Shown: positions 47,021 through 60,440, numbered from the stretch's first letter. The stretch is DNA of 64,000 nt from Paragonimus heterotremus (GCA_013368495.1 LUCH01000799.1:65573-129572), one strand, 5' to 3'. The notes: generated by a model not told the origin, from the letters alone. Translations and numbers: made by a program.

Positions 47021-47956
47021 GGCAGTAACCGGTTGAAATTAGTCTCATGAACATTTTTGAGGATTGTTCATGGTAAGGATTCATCACAGCAGCTGGAGAC
47101 AGACACGGTTTATTCAGGAGTCGGTCCGACTACTTGATGAGTATGTACAAAAGAAACCGCCGAGCAATAAGAACTTAAACACTAAGGAGCTACATCATCT
47201 ACTGATTACAGACTAACAGGGGGTTGCAGGAAGAGGATAACAGACAGCTAACGAAACACGAATTGCTGCAAGCAACCTTGATTGCATACGAACGCCTAAC
47301 GTATCAAACTGAAACCAATACAAAGTTTATAACATTTGCCTAGTACAGGCGTACGGACAATAACACATCGTTGAACGAATACAGACAGAAAACGGATGAC
47401 TGCATTCAGGGTAAACAGACCGCACAGTCGACAATGAATGCAATTTGGTGCCACAGCTGATAGTATCTGTGTAGTAAATGTGGCAAGCTAAGAAGCTCAC
47501 AAGTTAGCCAGTTTGAGGTCATGGTCGCGAACAGATCAGTTCAAAGCCATTTCCCGTGAAAGGTGTAGCCACGCCGAGGTGATATAGAACACATTAATTG
47601 AGGCGTCTTTTCACTGCAGAATTATAGTCCGTTGGTAATCAGAACAACTGAAGAACAGCAGAAAGTGGGCCAGAATTAGCTTCTTTATAACAAGTTGATA
47701 ACCCGTTCAATCAATTTCATAGATGATGTCACCAGTTCGACCAGTGGATGTCTTCCGCTAATGAGGCGACTGAAGTACACTCATTCCTTCTGTGATTAGG
47801 ATAGCAACATTTTTAAGGAAAAGTCCTATTCGGATTAAGTTTCCCATCGCTGAAGTCGAAACAATCAATGAATTGACAAATATTGATTTTAAGCATATAG
47901 AAAACAGTGCTGTTTGAAACAGTTTGTTCTCTTGAACTCGAAAAGACCGATGAGAA
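47021..47956. other. Nothing recognised
   Basis: Short ORFs only. Confidence 0.4.
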
Positions 47957-48391
47957 GACGCAATTCATGTGATGTTCTCCGGAGTAACGTTTCGTACGTT
48001 CTGATCATGAACATGTTAGTATGTTTAAACGAGCACCCAGCATAATCAGTTTCAAGGCACGTAATCCAAACAGAGCACAGATTCAATATTTCTGACGTAT
48101 TCTCGGTTATTCTTTGGAGCAACCGGAAACGCATACTCCAGTTTGCTGAAGTTTTGGCTATCAGACGTCATAATTTCCCTGCGTGTTAAAAAAAAACAGT
48201 TTGTATTGACGTTGCAGCTGCCCTGGTAGTCAGCATTCCCACAATTTTAATCCTCATCTCCTTGTCTGTCTGTCTAATCCCTGAATTCGTAACTTCCACC
48301 CTGTGGAACTTTGGCTCGTTTAAACATATTAACATGTTCATGATCAGAACGCACGAAACGTTATTCCGGAGAACATCACATAAATTGCGTC
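47957..48391. repeat. Inverted repeat: 78-bp arms around a 279-bp spacer
   Basis: The arm at 47957-48034 (GACGCAATTCATGTGATG ... TTTAAACGAGC) is the reverse complement of 48314-48391 with 4 mismatches in 78, all transitions and no gap. Weaker similarity continues 20-45 bases outward from both arms and stops abruptly at the inner edges. Neither arm encodes a product I recognise. A related but more diverged stretch lies at about 56795-56905, so the arms probably belong to a dispersed repeat family. It could be a foldback element, two head-to-head copies, or an inversion product. Confidence 0.9.
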
Positions 48392-48429
48392 TTTCCATCA
48401 GTCTATTCAAAAAATTGTTCTTTCAATCG

Positions 48430-48992
48430 CTGACTTAGTGAAAGGGTTTTATCCATCTTTTTACATTTTGACCATAAAAGTTTGTCCTGTACACTAAGCC
48501 TAAGTGTTGATTTGAACGTTGTAGTAATTTTTGGTAAACAAGAAGCTAATCGCACCACGCTTCATTTATCTGACTTCAACAGATTACTCGTCACACACTT
48601 CACTCCAACCACATCTTTGATTTACTCGAAGAGCATGCGACAGCATATTCAGAACCCATAAGTATTTTGACAATCCTAGGTATAGTCAACAGCATACGAA
48701 TTGATTATTTATCTCTTCGTAACTTAATGTGGACGGAACGAATGCAGCATAAAGTGACAGTCACATAGGGCTTGAGTACACAACATGGAGTTCACACCCA
48801 GACCTCTAGCAGTGTCTCTGTCGGGGTAGTGTTGCGTGGGCGACGGCTCACATGACCGATTGTTCTTAACTTACAAGAGTTAACAGACAGTAACTGTGTC
48901 TCCATTTCGAGACGATCGGGCAATCTGATCATTACTCACAAGCGAAAGTGGTTGAGCGTTCACATATGATAATCCGGACGTGCCTAACGTGA
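48430..48992. other. Nothing recognised
   Basis: No gene or repeat is supported here. Confidence 0.4.
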
Positions 48993-49063
48993 GGTCAATG
49001 GCACAGTGGTAAACACAGTTGCCTCATGAACACCGTGGCCGTGGTGCTAGTCCCGGCAGTGGC
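48993..49063 (+). repeat. tRNA-like relic
   Basis: AATGGCACAGTGGTAAACAC contains a good box A (TGGCACAGTGGT); GTGGTGCTAGTCCCGGC, about 30 bases later, is a box-B-like GGTGCTAGTCC. The arms do not form a complete cloverleaf. It is a SINE head or pseudogene. Confidence 0.5.
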
Positions 49064-50464
49064 GATGACGAGGTCTAATGAGAGCGAAACTCGAGTCTAG
49101 TGCTTCTTTTTGAAAGGGGCCGATTGGAAAGTCTATGGGGATGCGACAGCTGCGATCAATTGTGGGTGATGTTCAACTTGAAATTTACAAGTGGCCGTTC
49201 TTATTCCTAAGTCAAATGACCGGTTGACCATCTCATTCACAATGCCACTAGGCTAGGAACTCAAGCGAGAGCACATGATGTGGTAAGGGTTGGATGGCAC
49301 TGCTAATATGCATAACAATCATCTAAATTCATGCATTTTCAGGGTCCATATGAATATACTTGATCGATCGTGCAATTAAAAACATGTCTCCCAACATTCT
49401 CGTTGCTTGAACGTTGATATCCTCCCCGGGATGAAAAATAGTTTAATGACGTAAGTTACTGACCCTCAAATATGCACGTACATGCCGCCGATCGTGTTTG
49501 CGTTTACAAACGGGGATACTAACTCACAACGTTGCAACCTTTCTATTTAAATGTCATATACATCTCTTCACTAGTGCAATTCGGTCAACATCTAACTGTG
49601 AAAATCACTAATGCTTGTATCCTATGGGTACTGTAGATAGTCCTCCAAGAAGTTACCTCGAAGCTGAACACCTACACTAACAGTTCGTGTAGATGCTGTC
49701 ATGCATGTCACACATAATGTTCTAATTGCGTCTTACTATCGACTGTACAGCTGAGGGAATTCCGTTATGAGAACAGGTAAACCGCGCGTCCCAAGGAGTT
49801 CAACTATGGAGTCACCAACTACCAGTTGAGGATTCGGGCCCTAGTTTGAATAGCCCAACAATATTCAGTCCCCCAAATACGGCTCTGTGCAAATCATTGT
49901 AACAAACACATTGTGGTATAAAAACTTAGTCTACAGGTGGAGCCATCCAACTGAACAGCCGAGAACAGTCTAAGGGGAAAAACGTACAGACATCCACGTC
50001 GAGCACCGCCGGGTCTGGGTGTACGTGGCTGCTTGATGAAGATACCTTCTACCACTTATCGATCATAATGGTAGGTAGGAATATGCACAAGTATACACGC
50101 GCGTGTGCAAATCCACAATGCCGAAAATAGAGGAACATCGTACGTATGCACGCACACACATACATGTATACAGCTAACCGAGCAACACGACGTGGGAACC
50201 GCAGTTTGAGTGTGGAAAAAATAAACCCCAAACACGAACACGACAGTTGTCCTATGTGTGTGCCTTCAAACATCAAGGTAGACACAGAAAATAGGAATTT
50301 CGTTGATAGACAAGCAAACGCTGGAATGGACGAAACACAAATGAAATAATAGATTCTATTCATGGTTTTTAGCGTTTGGGCTATAAGGTGTCCGTTTGCA
50401 ATGAAACGGGAGATCACGTAAAAGCCTGATACTGTCAGGCTGAGAGAAAAATGAGAGCAATTGT
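49064..50464. other. Nothing recognised
   Basis: It includes an alternating purine/pyrimidine patch near 50093-50170 (ACACGCGCGTGTGC and GCACGCACACACATACATG). A 152-codon minus-strand ORF at 50049-50507 overlies this patch and looks like a chance frame. Confidence 0.4.
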
Positions 50465-50535
50465 GGTGACCGGAGCTGAAATCCGTGACCGTGTGGTTGG
50501 TGATCAAAAATCGTTTCCACAGAGCTCAGGTATGA
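50465..50535 (-). repeat. tRNA-like relic
   Basis: On the minus strand TGAGCTCTGTGGAAACG resembles box A and, 25 bases on, GTCACGGATTTCAGCTCCGG contains a box-B-like GGATTTCAGCTCC. The match is weak to moderate. Confidence 0.35.
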
Positions 50536-53500
50536 CAACAGCAGCCGCTGACTACAACTTTGGAAAGAAAATGGCTCACATCAGAACTACTTGGAGAAAC
50601 GTATGAATGTTTAACCCAAATGAAATCGACACTCGGCCACAGTCACGTGACTTAGGGGAGTATTCGCGACCTACAACAGAGACATTACCAGTGTCACGAT
50701 GGTCTATGTAGAATCCGGGTCGATTAAAATAACCAGAAGTGCCGTATATGCATACATAAGATTGTCGCACAACATCTACAGCTACAAACCAGACGTGTTT
50801 GAACTTGGTAAGGACAGTGTGCACATGCACGTGAGCAAACAATGCAGATGAGTCAACCGCCGAATCACATAACGTGCACAAGACATTGTGTCTGTGCCCC
50901 AGATTACGTATCTGTAAATCAGATCGAATTGTATTGTATCGGGATATCATTGCCGGTGGAAAGAGGTTTGGGTTACTTTCACTATCGTGTTGTGCATTAA
51001 CAGACCGTTGATCAAAATCCGTTCAACGTGAGAAATGAAAGAGTGGTTCGATGGGGAGAGCTAGCAAACACTATCACTACAATCTTCCCTTGATCAAACT
51101 CACCGCCTCAATGAGATGCGGATATCAAAAATTGGAAACGACGGAAGCTCAAAGCACAATACCTCCAGGTCTAGGCCGACCGATGTAATGCGGCCGGTAG
51201 CAGACTAGTTACTACGTGCCAGGACCAACAGGATAGCCCACGAAAAATTGAACGGCCTGTTTGTGATGTCTGCTTGCGAATCAACTCAGTTATGGACTCG
51301 GATTCACACCCGTTTGATCTAGGTACCTCATGTATCTGAAGTGGGATGTAATCAAAACGGGTCTTGCAGTTTTCCTATCCGCTCAATCCACTTTCTCAAG
51401 CGGGCGTCAGAAACAATAAAAAAAAACGTCACTCGATAGTTTATCGGTACTTTTGCAATGGGTAACGTGGTTCTCAATAATTAGTCCACACAGAAAACCC
51501 GTGGGAAAAACAAATGACAACGTCGGATATCTTCAACTGACAGGCCCGAAAGTAATAAAACAAAGAGCATGACTTGCACTGTCGAATCGCTGTAGGTTTA
51601 CGCAGGTGTACATATCCTCCGGCGTCGACCACATAGGTGGATTTTGCTGAAACCCGTTTACTCGTCGATACGCCGGCACCTACTTCGATTGATACCACGT
51701 CCCGAACACTGTGTGGGTGGATGAACAACGGACAATGTCGTGATCCGTGTGGATTTACCCTGGTTTGCTAATATCTGTGATGACGAAAAGAGCAGTGCTT
51801 TCGCTATAGAGGCTTTGTCGATTAACCAGCTGTGTATTTATGAAATATTCGATCATTGCAGGCCGACAGTAGTGATGGTGAATGTTGCTGTAGTAAGCCG
51901 CTGTAACTCAACTCGCCGGAAGAATGATCCAGTAAGACCAGTTCACGCCTCTCGGTTCGTACAGACAGCCAGAGATATATGGGTAGAGACCCGATAATCT
52001 GGCCCCGTGGAACTGGTCGTTCAACCGCTCACCCTAGAGTCTTGCCTGCTGTGGAATCAAGAATCATCAGTTCGTCTTCCATATTACGGTCGTTCGCCAA
52101 GAGTTGGTCTTTGATGATCAGCACGCGAAGCTCAATGAAATTGTGTTCAGTTAAGTGATACGGTGACTGAGTTAACGAGCGATATTCGGCAAAGGTTACG
52201 CAATCAGTGAGCACACAAAAGTAAGTGACAACAACAAACTGTTTCGTTCATTCAGTGCGGGTAGATAGCTTGCCAATGCACACGCGAAAGTGTAGCACCA
52301 CTTCATGTTAAGCCCTAGCCAGCTAACCGATAGGAATTGTTTCCTTCCATTTGATGTTCAACGGTCTCAGAGTGCTCCTTTCTCGCACCTTACTAACTAA
52401 CATCATCAGACGCCATTGGGTTCACAGATTACTTGACATCCGTTTGTTCATAATTAATCGACAAAAAGAATTACAAAGGTGACTGTGACCACTTCCCGAC
52501 GTGAACCACCGAAGAAAAAACTGGTGGCACGTACACACTCCGTTTCACTTTCAACTGGGATGGAAGCTGTATCCAGATAGCCCACAATCCAAACATGGTG
52601 CCACAGATCCTAACCTCCAAATAAACTTACTGAGGCAACATACCCCAGAAATTCTCGCTCAGGCTTAGATTAGAATTATCGACTAGTCAACGTAATAGAT
52701 GTGCATGTTCCCAGAAAAAGGAGTTCCACTCTTAGAGTGTGGTATGCAAGCATTAATGATTGCGTTCCTTTGCAAAGGTGGCGAGATAAATGACAATCAA
52801 AAAAATCCCACAGATGTTAACACAACAAAATGTACATCTTGTTCACGCTCTACAACAGCCAATCCACGCGTCTGTCGTTCGAAATATGCCCCAGACTTGG
52901 ATTAATTGGCTGGCACCGGCCTTCCCTGTTGAAGACTAAGCTAATGTGTCTGGTATGCATTCGGCCACCTGCACACAATTCCTTCTCGTTATTATGGTTC
53001 ACATTAATACTGAAATCTTCACAGGACGATGGCATTCTTTCAAACGAATGTTTCGAGTTCTGTCACAACGATGTCCAGATGAAAACGATATGCAGGGTTT
53101 CAATACGGCAAAACACAAATCACTAGCATGCCAGTCAGACCGACAACAATCAAGACAATGAGACTGAGATACACAGAGACGTGGCACCGGCCATGGGTAA
53201 AAATAGTTTTTACGAGAAAAAAGATTACTACTACGATTATTGCTCAGTAAGACTTGCATGACAATAGTCGGCTCTCGAGGTGGACACAAGAGACATGTTT
53301 GGTAGCTATATTAGTCGTCAGCGTTATGAGATGTAGCTTTAAAAAGTAATGATGTGGGCGAGTAAATCAACCAACTGAAGCAACTCTTGTCACTTGAAAG
53401 AAGACCGCCATTTCGTAAAAGTAACAACCACAAAACAGTCTAACCTGTGGGTCGTTCTAGTCGAATCTTTGTATAGATGACCAAATTGTCCTGAGATGCA

Positions 53501-53589
53501 CAAATTTCATTTTCGAACGGGCACCACAGGTGAATGAACCTCACTGAGATACATAAATGGATAACACAGCCACTGGTTCGCAACGCTTG
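50536..53589. other. Nothing recognised
   Basis: ORFs at 50576-50950(-), 51474-51728(-), 51740-51997(+) and 52830-53126(+) have no identifiable domain. If the chimaerin SH2 exons exist in this window they would be on the minus strand here or further right, but I could not find them. Confidence 0.4.
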
Positions 53590-54975
53590 GCCCCGTACTA
53601 TCTTATTGGTGCCTCGTGATTGGTACCTATTAGACAGAGAGGTATCATCATAAAGACAACTGCGTTCAAATCACTCAACGGTCTTATATCAGGTCGACTG
53701 ACTAAGCCCAGAAAAAAGTCAGATACGCGAAGAGCAGGCAGTGACCATAGTTTTATCGTGCGATGAGCTTTGGAGTGTCAGCATTCCTTCAGCCTAAAGG
53801 CTGACTTTTATTTGGTTGTCCAACACTCTCTCCGAAATTGTATCCTTTCCAAAGACGTTTCAAATAAGTACACAAATCCGTTAAGATAATTGTATGCTCG
53901 TTCCGCAAGCAAGACGAACGATTATGGACAAATGTGTCAGATGCTGATTACTTCTAATGGTGTTTGTCACAGACATTCGATCTTCTCTCTCCAGTTCAAC
54001 TTTGTCATGGGCCACATTCTGGAAGGTACGCTTGAGGTGAGCCTGGTGTCGAGTCTATTTATGGCACTACATTGACCGGTAAGGAGTATGCAGATGACAA
54101 CGTTTTGCTTAGCTTCTTTGCCAGAAACATGCAGACCATATTGAACAAGATGAATGACTAAGCTGGTTTGTGTGGAATTCGTTTCGCGCCTTCAAAGTGC
54201 TGTTTCAATGTCGGGGCACTTTCACCCCCATGTTCTTTATTGCGGGCAATTAGATTGAGAATGTGAATCGTTCCATATAGTCGGATAACACTATCGTGTG
54301 AGCCTATAATACTCTTGATAAGATATCAGCGAGGGTAGCGAAGACACGAGTTCTCTTTACCAACCTACGCCAACTGTGACGTACGGTTGTTGCTGAAAAG
54401 AAGAGTATACAATGCTTGTATACGTTCTGTTTGCCCTATGGATCGAAAACATTGCCTGTTCGTAACGAATATCTAAACAGACTTGCTGCTTTTGACCACC
54501 ATTGTCTCCGCCATTTAGGCCACATCAAGTGGACTGAACGAGTGGGCTGCATGGTCGGTTATCGGCGCATATTCCGGAAGGCTCTGGATGCGTGATTAAT
54601 TGGTCAACTAGTTACACTGTACAGCCTGCGATGGTTGGGTCACATACTCCGTACGCTAGCTGATCCTTTACCGTACAGGGCATTATATACTGGGACCATC
54701 AATAGTTTGGTGAAACCGCGTAGTGGTCAAGCAACAAGGTGGTCAAGAAATATGAAGACCCTGACTGTTCCATTGAACAAAGTGGGCAGATGTCGCATGC
54801 TGCGGGTTGGAGTCCTCGTGATCAATCAAACCGCCGGTTAAAAACGCTGTCTGAGATGGCAGTGTGCGCAGTCGAGAAGGCGCCTAAACAAAAGTTCCAG
54901 TTCTACTTAGTGGTGTTTTATCAATTTTTATTCTCTTTGGCAGTTTTCTTCCTACGTTACTATAGGTCAAAGTAG
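53590..54975 (+). mobile_element. LINE family A copy, heavily decayed
   Basis: From the VPRDW-type region at 53610 (GCCTCGTGATTGGTACC) through TKPRKKSDTRRA near 53700, HRHSIFSLQFNFVMGHILEG (53950-54030) and EYADDNVLLS (54080-54112, with an intact YADD), to the C-terminal SLRWLGHILRTLADPLPYRA block (54625-54685) and a 3' UTR fading at about 54975. Frames shift repeatedly, and the 5' RT part is missing. It is more diverged from the 29.6 kb copy than the 11.2 kb copy is, suggesting an older insertion or a subfamily. Confidence 0.88.
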
Positions 54976-55112
54976 TAGTGAACGACGTCACAAACTATGA
55001 TACGGTCTGATCAGGCCTATATCCGTTATGGACGAAAGAATAAAACGAATGAATGGTTTTGGTAAGATGCGAAAATAAAGCGTTCTCTAAACGAACTAGC
55101 TTTTACAACTTG

Positions 55113-56200
55113 ATACGCTGAATTCGAATAGCCGCTAACCTCAACTAAGGTCTCTAGCCATCGATTCTGAATCGCAACGTCCTTAGCCCTAGAGATGAAA
55201 CAGACACACAGTGGCTAACCCCTTGATGAACGACTTCATTTCACCACGCCAGGTCATCATCTGTCAATCCCGTAGCTTACGCCAGTCAGCCGGGGCATCG
55301 ATAAAACGTGTTCAGTGTGGTAGGCGCCTGGCATCTTTAATACACAGACTAACCATATGAGTCCGTGCAAACGTAAAAACTGAGCGAAGGAAGTCGCTGG
55401 CAATCACTACCAAATACTCACTGCATAAACTCAAATCTATATACTCGTCAGTGTCACCCGATGCGAACTGTCGAATGTATACACCGATGACCAAACATCT
55501 AATGACGGTTCGTGTTTTCTACTCTGGAAGACCCAATTCTACAGCCGTAAAGTAACACAGACCTTACAGTCACCTTATACATAAACTTATTGTCGCCAGA
55601 GGTGCTATAAACTAACGATCACCGCTCTAATCTCGTAAATACGAGGTTTTATCCAATTCCCAACACCTCTGCCGCTGCTGATGCAGCTTCCCAAACCGAC
55701 CAACAATCTCTACAACTCCATTATCTAACACTGAATCTACACAACCACAGTAATCTTGCAAAAGCATTTTGCACTGTGAGGCTGTACAACGGATTTCGAG
55801 TTATATTTAGCACAACACATGATACAATCTAGCATTCTCTTGAAAAATGTCACACAACACCTTATCGCCAGCATAATCACCATCGATCAATCTTCAATCA
55901 GGTAGAAGGGTTGCTCGCCGGCTTCTTGTGAGTACTCCATCACTTCGTTTACGATAAGATTAGATGAAAATGGTGAAAATGTGCAGGCTTGATGTACATC
56001 GCTCCTGGTACATAAACCATCGGGCAATTAACCGTAGACCCTAACCACAAGTGAAATATGGGAATAAAGCACTGACCGTACATTCACACACTTATTTGGT
56101 ATACTTCTGAGTTTTTAGTGTAAACAGTGGATTACTACATATAGACTGCTTGCTTGTAGTTGAGATAGACAGCTGTGTGTGTAGTAGTACAACTAATCCT
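55113..56200 (-). mobile_element. LINE family B copy, heavily decayed
   Basis: The minus strand follows the same order as 41500-42700: DYKQ-type palm region near 56150, the FNF-like region with SPFSSNLIVNEV at about 55975-55940, DYAGDK (YAGD in place of YADD) near 55882, and the C-terminal/3' region with AGGTCATCATCTG at 55251. Stops and indels are frequent. The 5' end is truncated in the RT domain. Confidence 0.85.
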
Positions 56201-56794
56201 TCGGCGTCAGAGATTCAGACGATTATATCACTGGGCATTTCTTAGTCCTAATCGCTGAGTGGTAAAGAAGAAAATGAAGGCTCGAGCGAAGTGTTTTCAT
56301 GAGCACTGCTGCTAACAGAATTCTGAAGGATGTAGGGGTGTGATATTTTCTACATGTTCGTGGGTTTTCCTTAGTTAAAAACGCACCTGCCAGTCTGCTT
56401 ACTTCAGACACCAATGATCTTTGTACTCTGTATTAACAAGACTTTTCTTAAATTGTAAACGATATGTACAGTCTCGCTCATACAGGTGTGTGGTATGTAG
56501 ACCGTAATGCCCCATCTGGTCTCCGTGAGATTAAGAACGAAACGGCGTTATTCTAAGCTTCCTTGCTGGCTACCCCCGAAGTTTTGTGTGCTTAATTTAG
56601 GTCCGAACATAGCCTGCTGGCACCACGTGAATATAACATAACGACAAGACTGTCGTCCACATTGCATCTGCTCAACACCAGTTTTCTTGTAATGTACATT
56701 TCTCTCTGACCATGAAGATGTCAGTTAGCGACGAGTTGAATGCACTAGCGACTGCGAACACATCCACTTGATGAAAAGCATACAATTGTAAATA
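56201..56794. other. Nothing recognised
   Basis: Short ORFs only. Confidence 0.4.
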
Positions 56795-56905
56795 ATCACA
56801 CTCTCCACCACGTCCCGCTCTCATCTGTTAATTTCTGAATCTCGTTCTTTACAGCACCACACAGTTGTGTGATCAGAATATATAAAACGTTACTTCGTTA
56901 TTATA
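56795..56905 (+). repeat. Diverged relative of the 48-kb inverted-repeat unit
   Basis: TTTCTGAATCTCGTTCTTTACAG followed by GATCAGAATATATAAAACGTTACTTCGTTAT parallels 48275-48370 (CCTGAATTCGTAACTTCCACC then GATCAGAACGCACGAAACGTTATTCCGG) with a short deletion between them. It covers the right arm and part of the spacer in the same orientation. Confidence 0.4.
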
Positions 56906-59129
56906 CAGGATTTACGCCTACTCAATATTCCATTTAAAGCCAGAAAACTATTCTGTGAGTGAAGTCAAGCACAGTGAGAACGGTACACATAATTATGGAT
57001 TTAAATAAATCCATGAATATCGTTACCGTTCAAATCGCATTTGTATTAGAAGTTAATACCGATTCTACAGAGCGCACAGTCACAAACGCCAACCTGGAAT
57101 AACTTCAAAAAGGTTGAGCCCAGAATGTTAACATTACTTTAATATGATTAAGGATGTCAGCGTGATAGGCAACTGTGTGGATAATCAAGCGAGCATTTAC
57201 GTGCGGTCAAGATTATAAAAACAGCGAAAGTATGTGAATCTACTGCTCGTTACACACATGACGACAAATTGATGGGATAAGACAAACGAAACCTACAATC
57301 CAAGGTAAATATAGTCATACACACCAAAAGTTGAATCTGTGCGAATGGGGCATAAAGAAGCTGTCTTATTAGCATGCGAACAGAATCAGCGCAACACTAT
57401 AGGGTCCAGCTGGTCCGAAGAACGCCTGGAGAGCGTAATATCAACAGTTCCCGACATACAGGTCAGAAAACAAGGAAATAAACAATCTATTCCCGGTGCA
57501 TGGAACAGAAATGTCGTACACAATTGATCGACAGACAAAAGCGTGTGGATAATTAACTCGGCCAACATACCGGAATTTATTGACATGCACATACACTGTG
57601 TAGATCGAGCCATACGATTTCGTGTGTTTCGGATAAAATGGGACATGTGCACCGTAGGTGCGTGGTCTCATGGAGGTGGTAGATTCACAGGCGAGACATA
57701 TAACTGACAGATATGTATGGGGAAATTGTTTACACGATGTCCGGTGAATACTGAAACCGGTGCTCGGCACTTAGTCGGCACTTCACTGAACAGATCAATC
57801 AAAGCCCAGTACCGTCTATACAGATTGCTCTGCTAGCGAGATCGAGTAAATGTGAAGTGAAAGAGGCTGTATATAAACAGGTCATTATTCTTAATGCATG
57901 CAAAACAGACGCTTAGTCATCATGGAACCGAGACGCACGTATTTTGTATTTACGGGGGGTACCGCATCAACCAACACACTGTCTTTCGTTTTTAGTGATC
58001 TGTCCAAAAAAAGATCTTCACAGAGTCATAAAACCTATAATTTACATCCCAATGACGAATCACGCATAAAACATTTGCGGCTATTTTTTTCAAGCCGACT
58101 TTTAAATAGGATAAAATTGTGTCTGTTTTTGAAACATTATCGCTATCCGTTTAAATCCTGCTACAAACGTACCCAGGTATAAGTGGCGTCAAGAAGCAAA
58201 ATGAGCTTACATGACCATGTGTGTCATAGAAAAACATAAAGCATTGAATAATTTAAAACCAGTTGAATAGAATAATCAGGAAATATCGCTTTCGGTATGA
58301 ATCCATCTTACATACCCTCAATGATCGTGAACATGACCAGCGTGGAAATTAAAATAACTCCAAAATAGATTTTAAAAACATGGATCAATCTAGAGCGTGT
58401 GATATACAGCTCAAACCACGCCATAAAGTGGCAGTCTAAACTGTATCTGAGCACCGGGAGCCAGGTGACGTCTGTTGACCAACAGTGTTTTGGAATGCTT
58501 CAACATCTGTGAGTTAGCAGAATACATTCAGGAGGCAAAAGATAATGAAACACTATATTTGTGAACTGGCAGACGTGACAGTTCCCGTTTGTTGAGCGTT
58601 GCTCATCAACTGGTGCAACAATGTACTTTTGACAATTTCACGTAGGCATCTTGAAACTGGTACCACGTATTTATTCCGTTCTATCGATAAATGTCTCTAA
58701 ACAACTAAGAAACTAACGGATGGTAGGCACGGTACACAGGACCTCAGTTTTGGACTGGGGATGAAATCAATCCGGTGGTTTCCGACAGCAAGACCCGTTT
58801 TACTTCATTATACGTGCCTTTTCAGGGTGGTGCTGAGCGGCTTGCTAAAAACATCGCCCTGAAGAAAGTCCCGTTACAGACAGATTGCGTAGACAGTCAT
58901 ACAATCGGAGATAGTCAACCGTCTTCTACTTCCTAACGAAATGGATCACGAAAAGCGCTAGCAGAATCATCGTCTACAAAGTCGTCCCCGAAGGTACTAT
59001 TATGGATCAGGCTACTGTTGATTCTGACAACAGACTACGAAATACCAGAGCAATAAGTAGGCACAAAAGTGAAGAACAAAAAATCAACGGAACTCCATGA
59101 AGAACAACCGACAACCTTAGACATACGGG
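56906..59129. other. Nothing recognised
   Basis: ORFs at 57339-57527(+), 57441-57770(-) and 57898-58182(+) carry no motif I can name. Confidence 0.4.
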
Positions 59130-60440
59130 CTCACCACTTACTGCGAAGCAATGCCATGTGAGAGAGCGTTCCCAACAAGCAGTGTGGATGGTCTCGATTT
59201 AACCAATCGGACAGACTGCAGATGCCAGCTGCGCAGTCAAACCTTTCGTAGTTCATCATCGCTTGGCTGCCTTGTGGTTTCTTCCAACCATCAGCAGCCA
59301 CAGTGAACAATGTGCGGCGTGCCAGAAGTCCTGTCAAACTACGGAGTACATGATTAAGGCAATGAAGACCAGATTACCAGTATCTCGATTTTCGGTCGTG
59401 AACCTACACACACGTGTCATGTAAAGTCCACTTTTAAGTAACAAATGGACCTCTTTGCGACGTTACAAATGACGGAGATCGGTGAATGCACTACGTGCTT
59501 TCGTTGTCCTGATAGACACCTCATCAGCAACACTACAGGCTGACGAGATGACATAACCCGGGTAGGTGAAACGATCGACAATTTCCAGCGGCCTATCAAC
59601 AATAACAAAGATAGGGTCAGCGCCGAATCAATCTTGAAACATCTTACACTTTGACGGTGCAAAAGTGTATACCATACAGACCAGCCATATTATTTAACCG
59701 ATTTAGCATTGTATGTATGTTCTCTGCAAAAAACTTAAGTAGTGAAATGTCATCCACATACACTAGACCAGTCACCGTATTACTTGGTAGAAGCTTGGTT
59801 TCGAAATCCTCGGAACCTCTGAGTACTCCTTCCTGAATATCGCCCACATAAAATTGAAAAGGAAAGGAGAGATCGGGCACCCTGATGAACGCTACTTGCA
59901 GTGGGGAACTCTCGACGTAGCTACCTATAGAAGTGCACTTTGCATTCCGAGTGAGCATACAGCGACTTTAACAAATCGACGTATTTCACTGGGAATCCAC
60001 TGCAATGGAGATAAACTCAGAGAATATGTCGGATAACCGAATCAAACGCAGTTATTGGGTCCAGAGCTACCACAACTGTTGACTGAGAAAACAAGTGCCG
60101 ACGTTCGAGTGTCTGTCACAAGATGAATGTATGCTCGATATACCTGCGACCAAGACGGAAATCTCTCTGCTTCTCTTTATTTTATTCCCATTGTTTCAAA
60201 AGTCACGAATCATGAGACTCATGAGCATACTGAATGCAACAGAGATAGGGTTAATACCTACCATCATTTTTGAAAACGAACACTATTGTTGATAAACCAA
60301 CCATGAGGCACTTCATCAATCTCCTGCATTAAACGAAGGAGTGCTTAGTGTTTTAGCGCCATCTTTGAAGAGTGTTGAGGGAAAAAGGTCCGGACCTGGT
60401 GCTTTATTACGTTTCAATAATTTGCGCCCCAACATACTGG
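59130..60440 (-). mobile_element. LINE family A copy or subfamily, heavily decayed
   Basis: The minus strand gives LKRNKAPGPDLFPSTL-like coding near 60420-60370, FPFQFYVGDIQEGVLRG (59870s; FLFNFVMDDILEG), VTGLVYVDDISLLKFFAEN (59780s; YVDD catalytic motif), MLNRLNNMAGLYGIHFCTVK, and the C-terminal DGWKKPQGSQAMMNYERFD with CSLSDWLNRDHPHCLLGTLS (59290-59160). Stops and frameshifts are frequent. The YVDD variant and the divergent C-terminus suggest a subfamily distinct from the 11 kb and 29 kb copies. Confidence 0.85.

Noticed and set aside
50049..50507. 152-codon minus-strand ORF with hydrophobic stretches.
   Set aside because: It runs over an alternating GT/CA-type patch and a tRNA-like relic, shows no domain, and looks like a chance open frame.
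51740..51997. 85-codon plus-strand ORF with a protein-like composition.
   Set aside because: No motif, splice context or repeat relationship could be recognised, so no gene is claimed.
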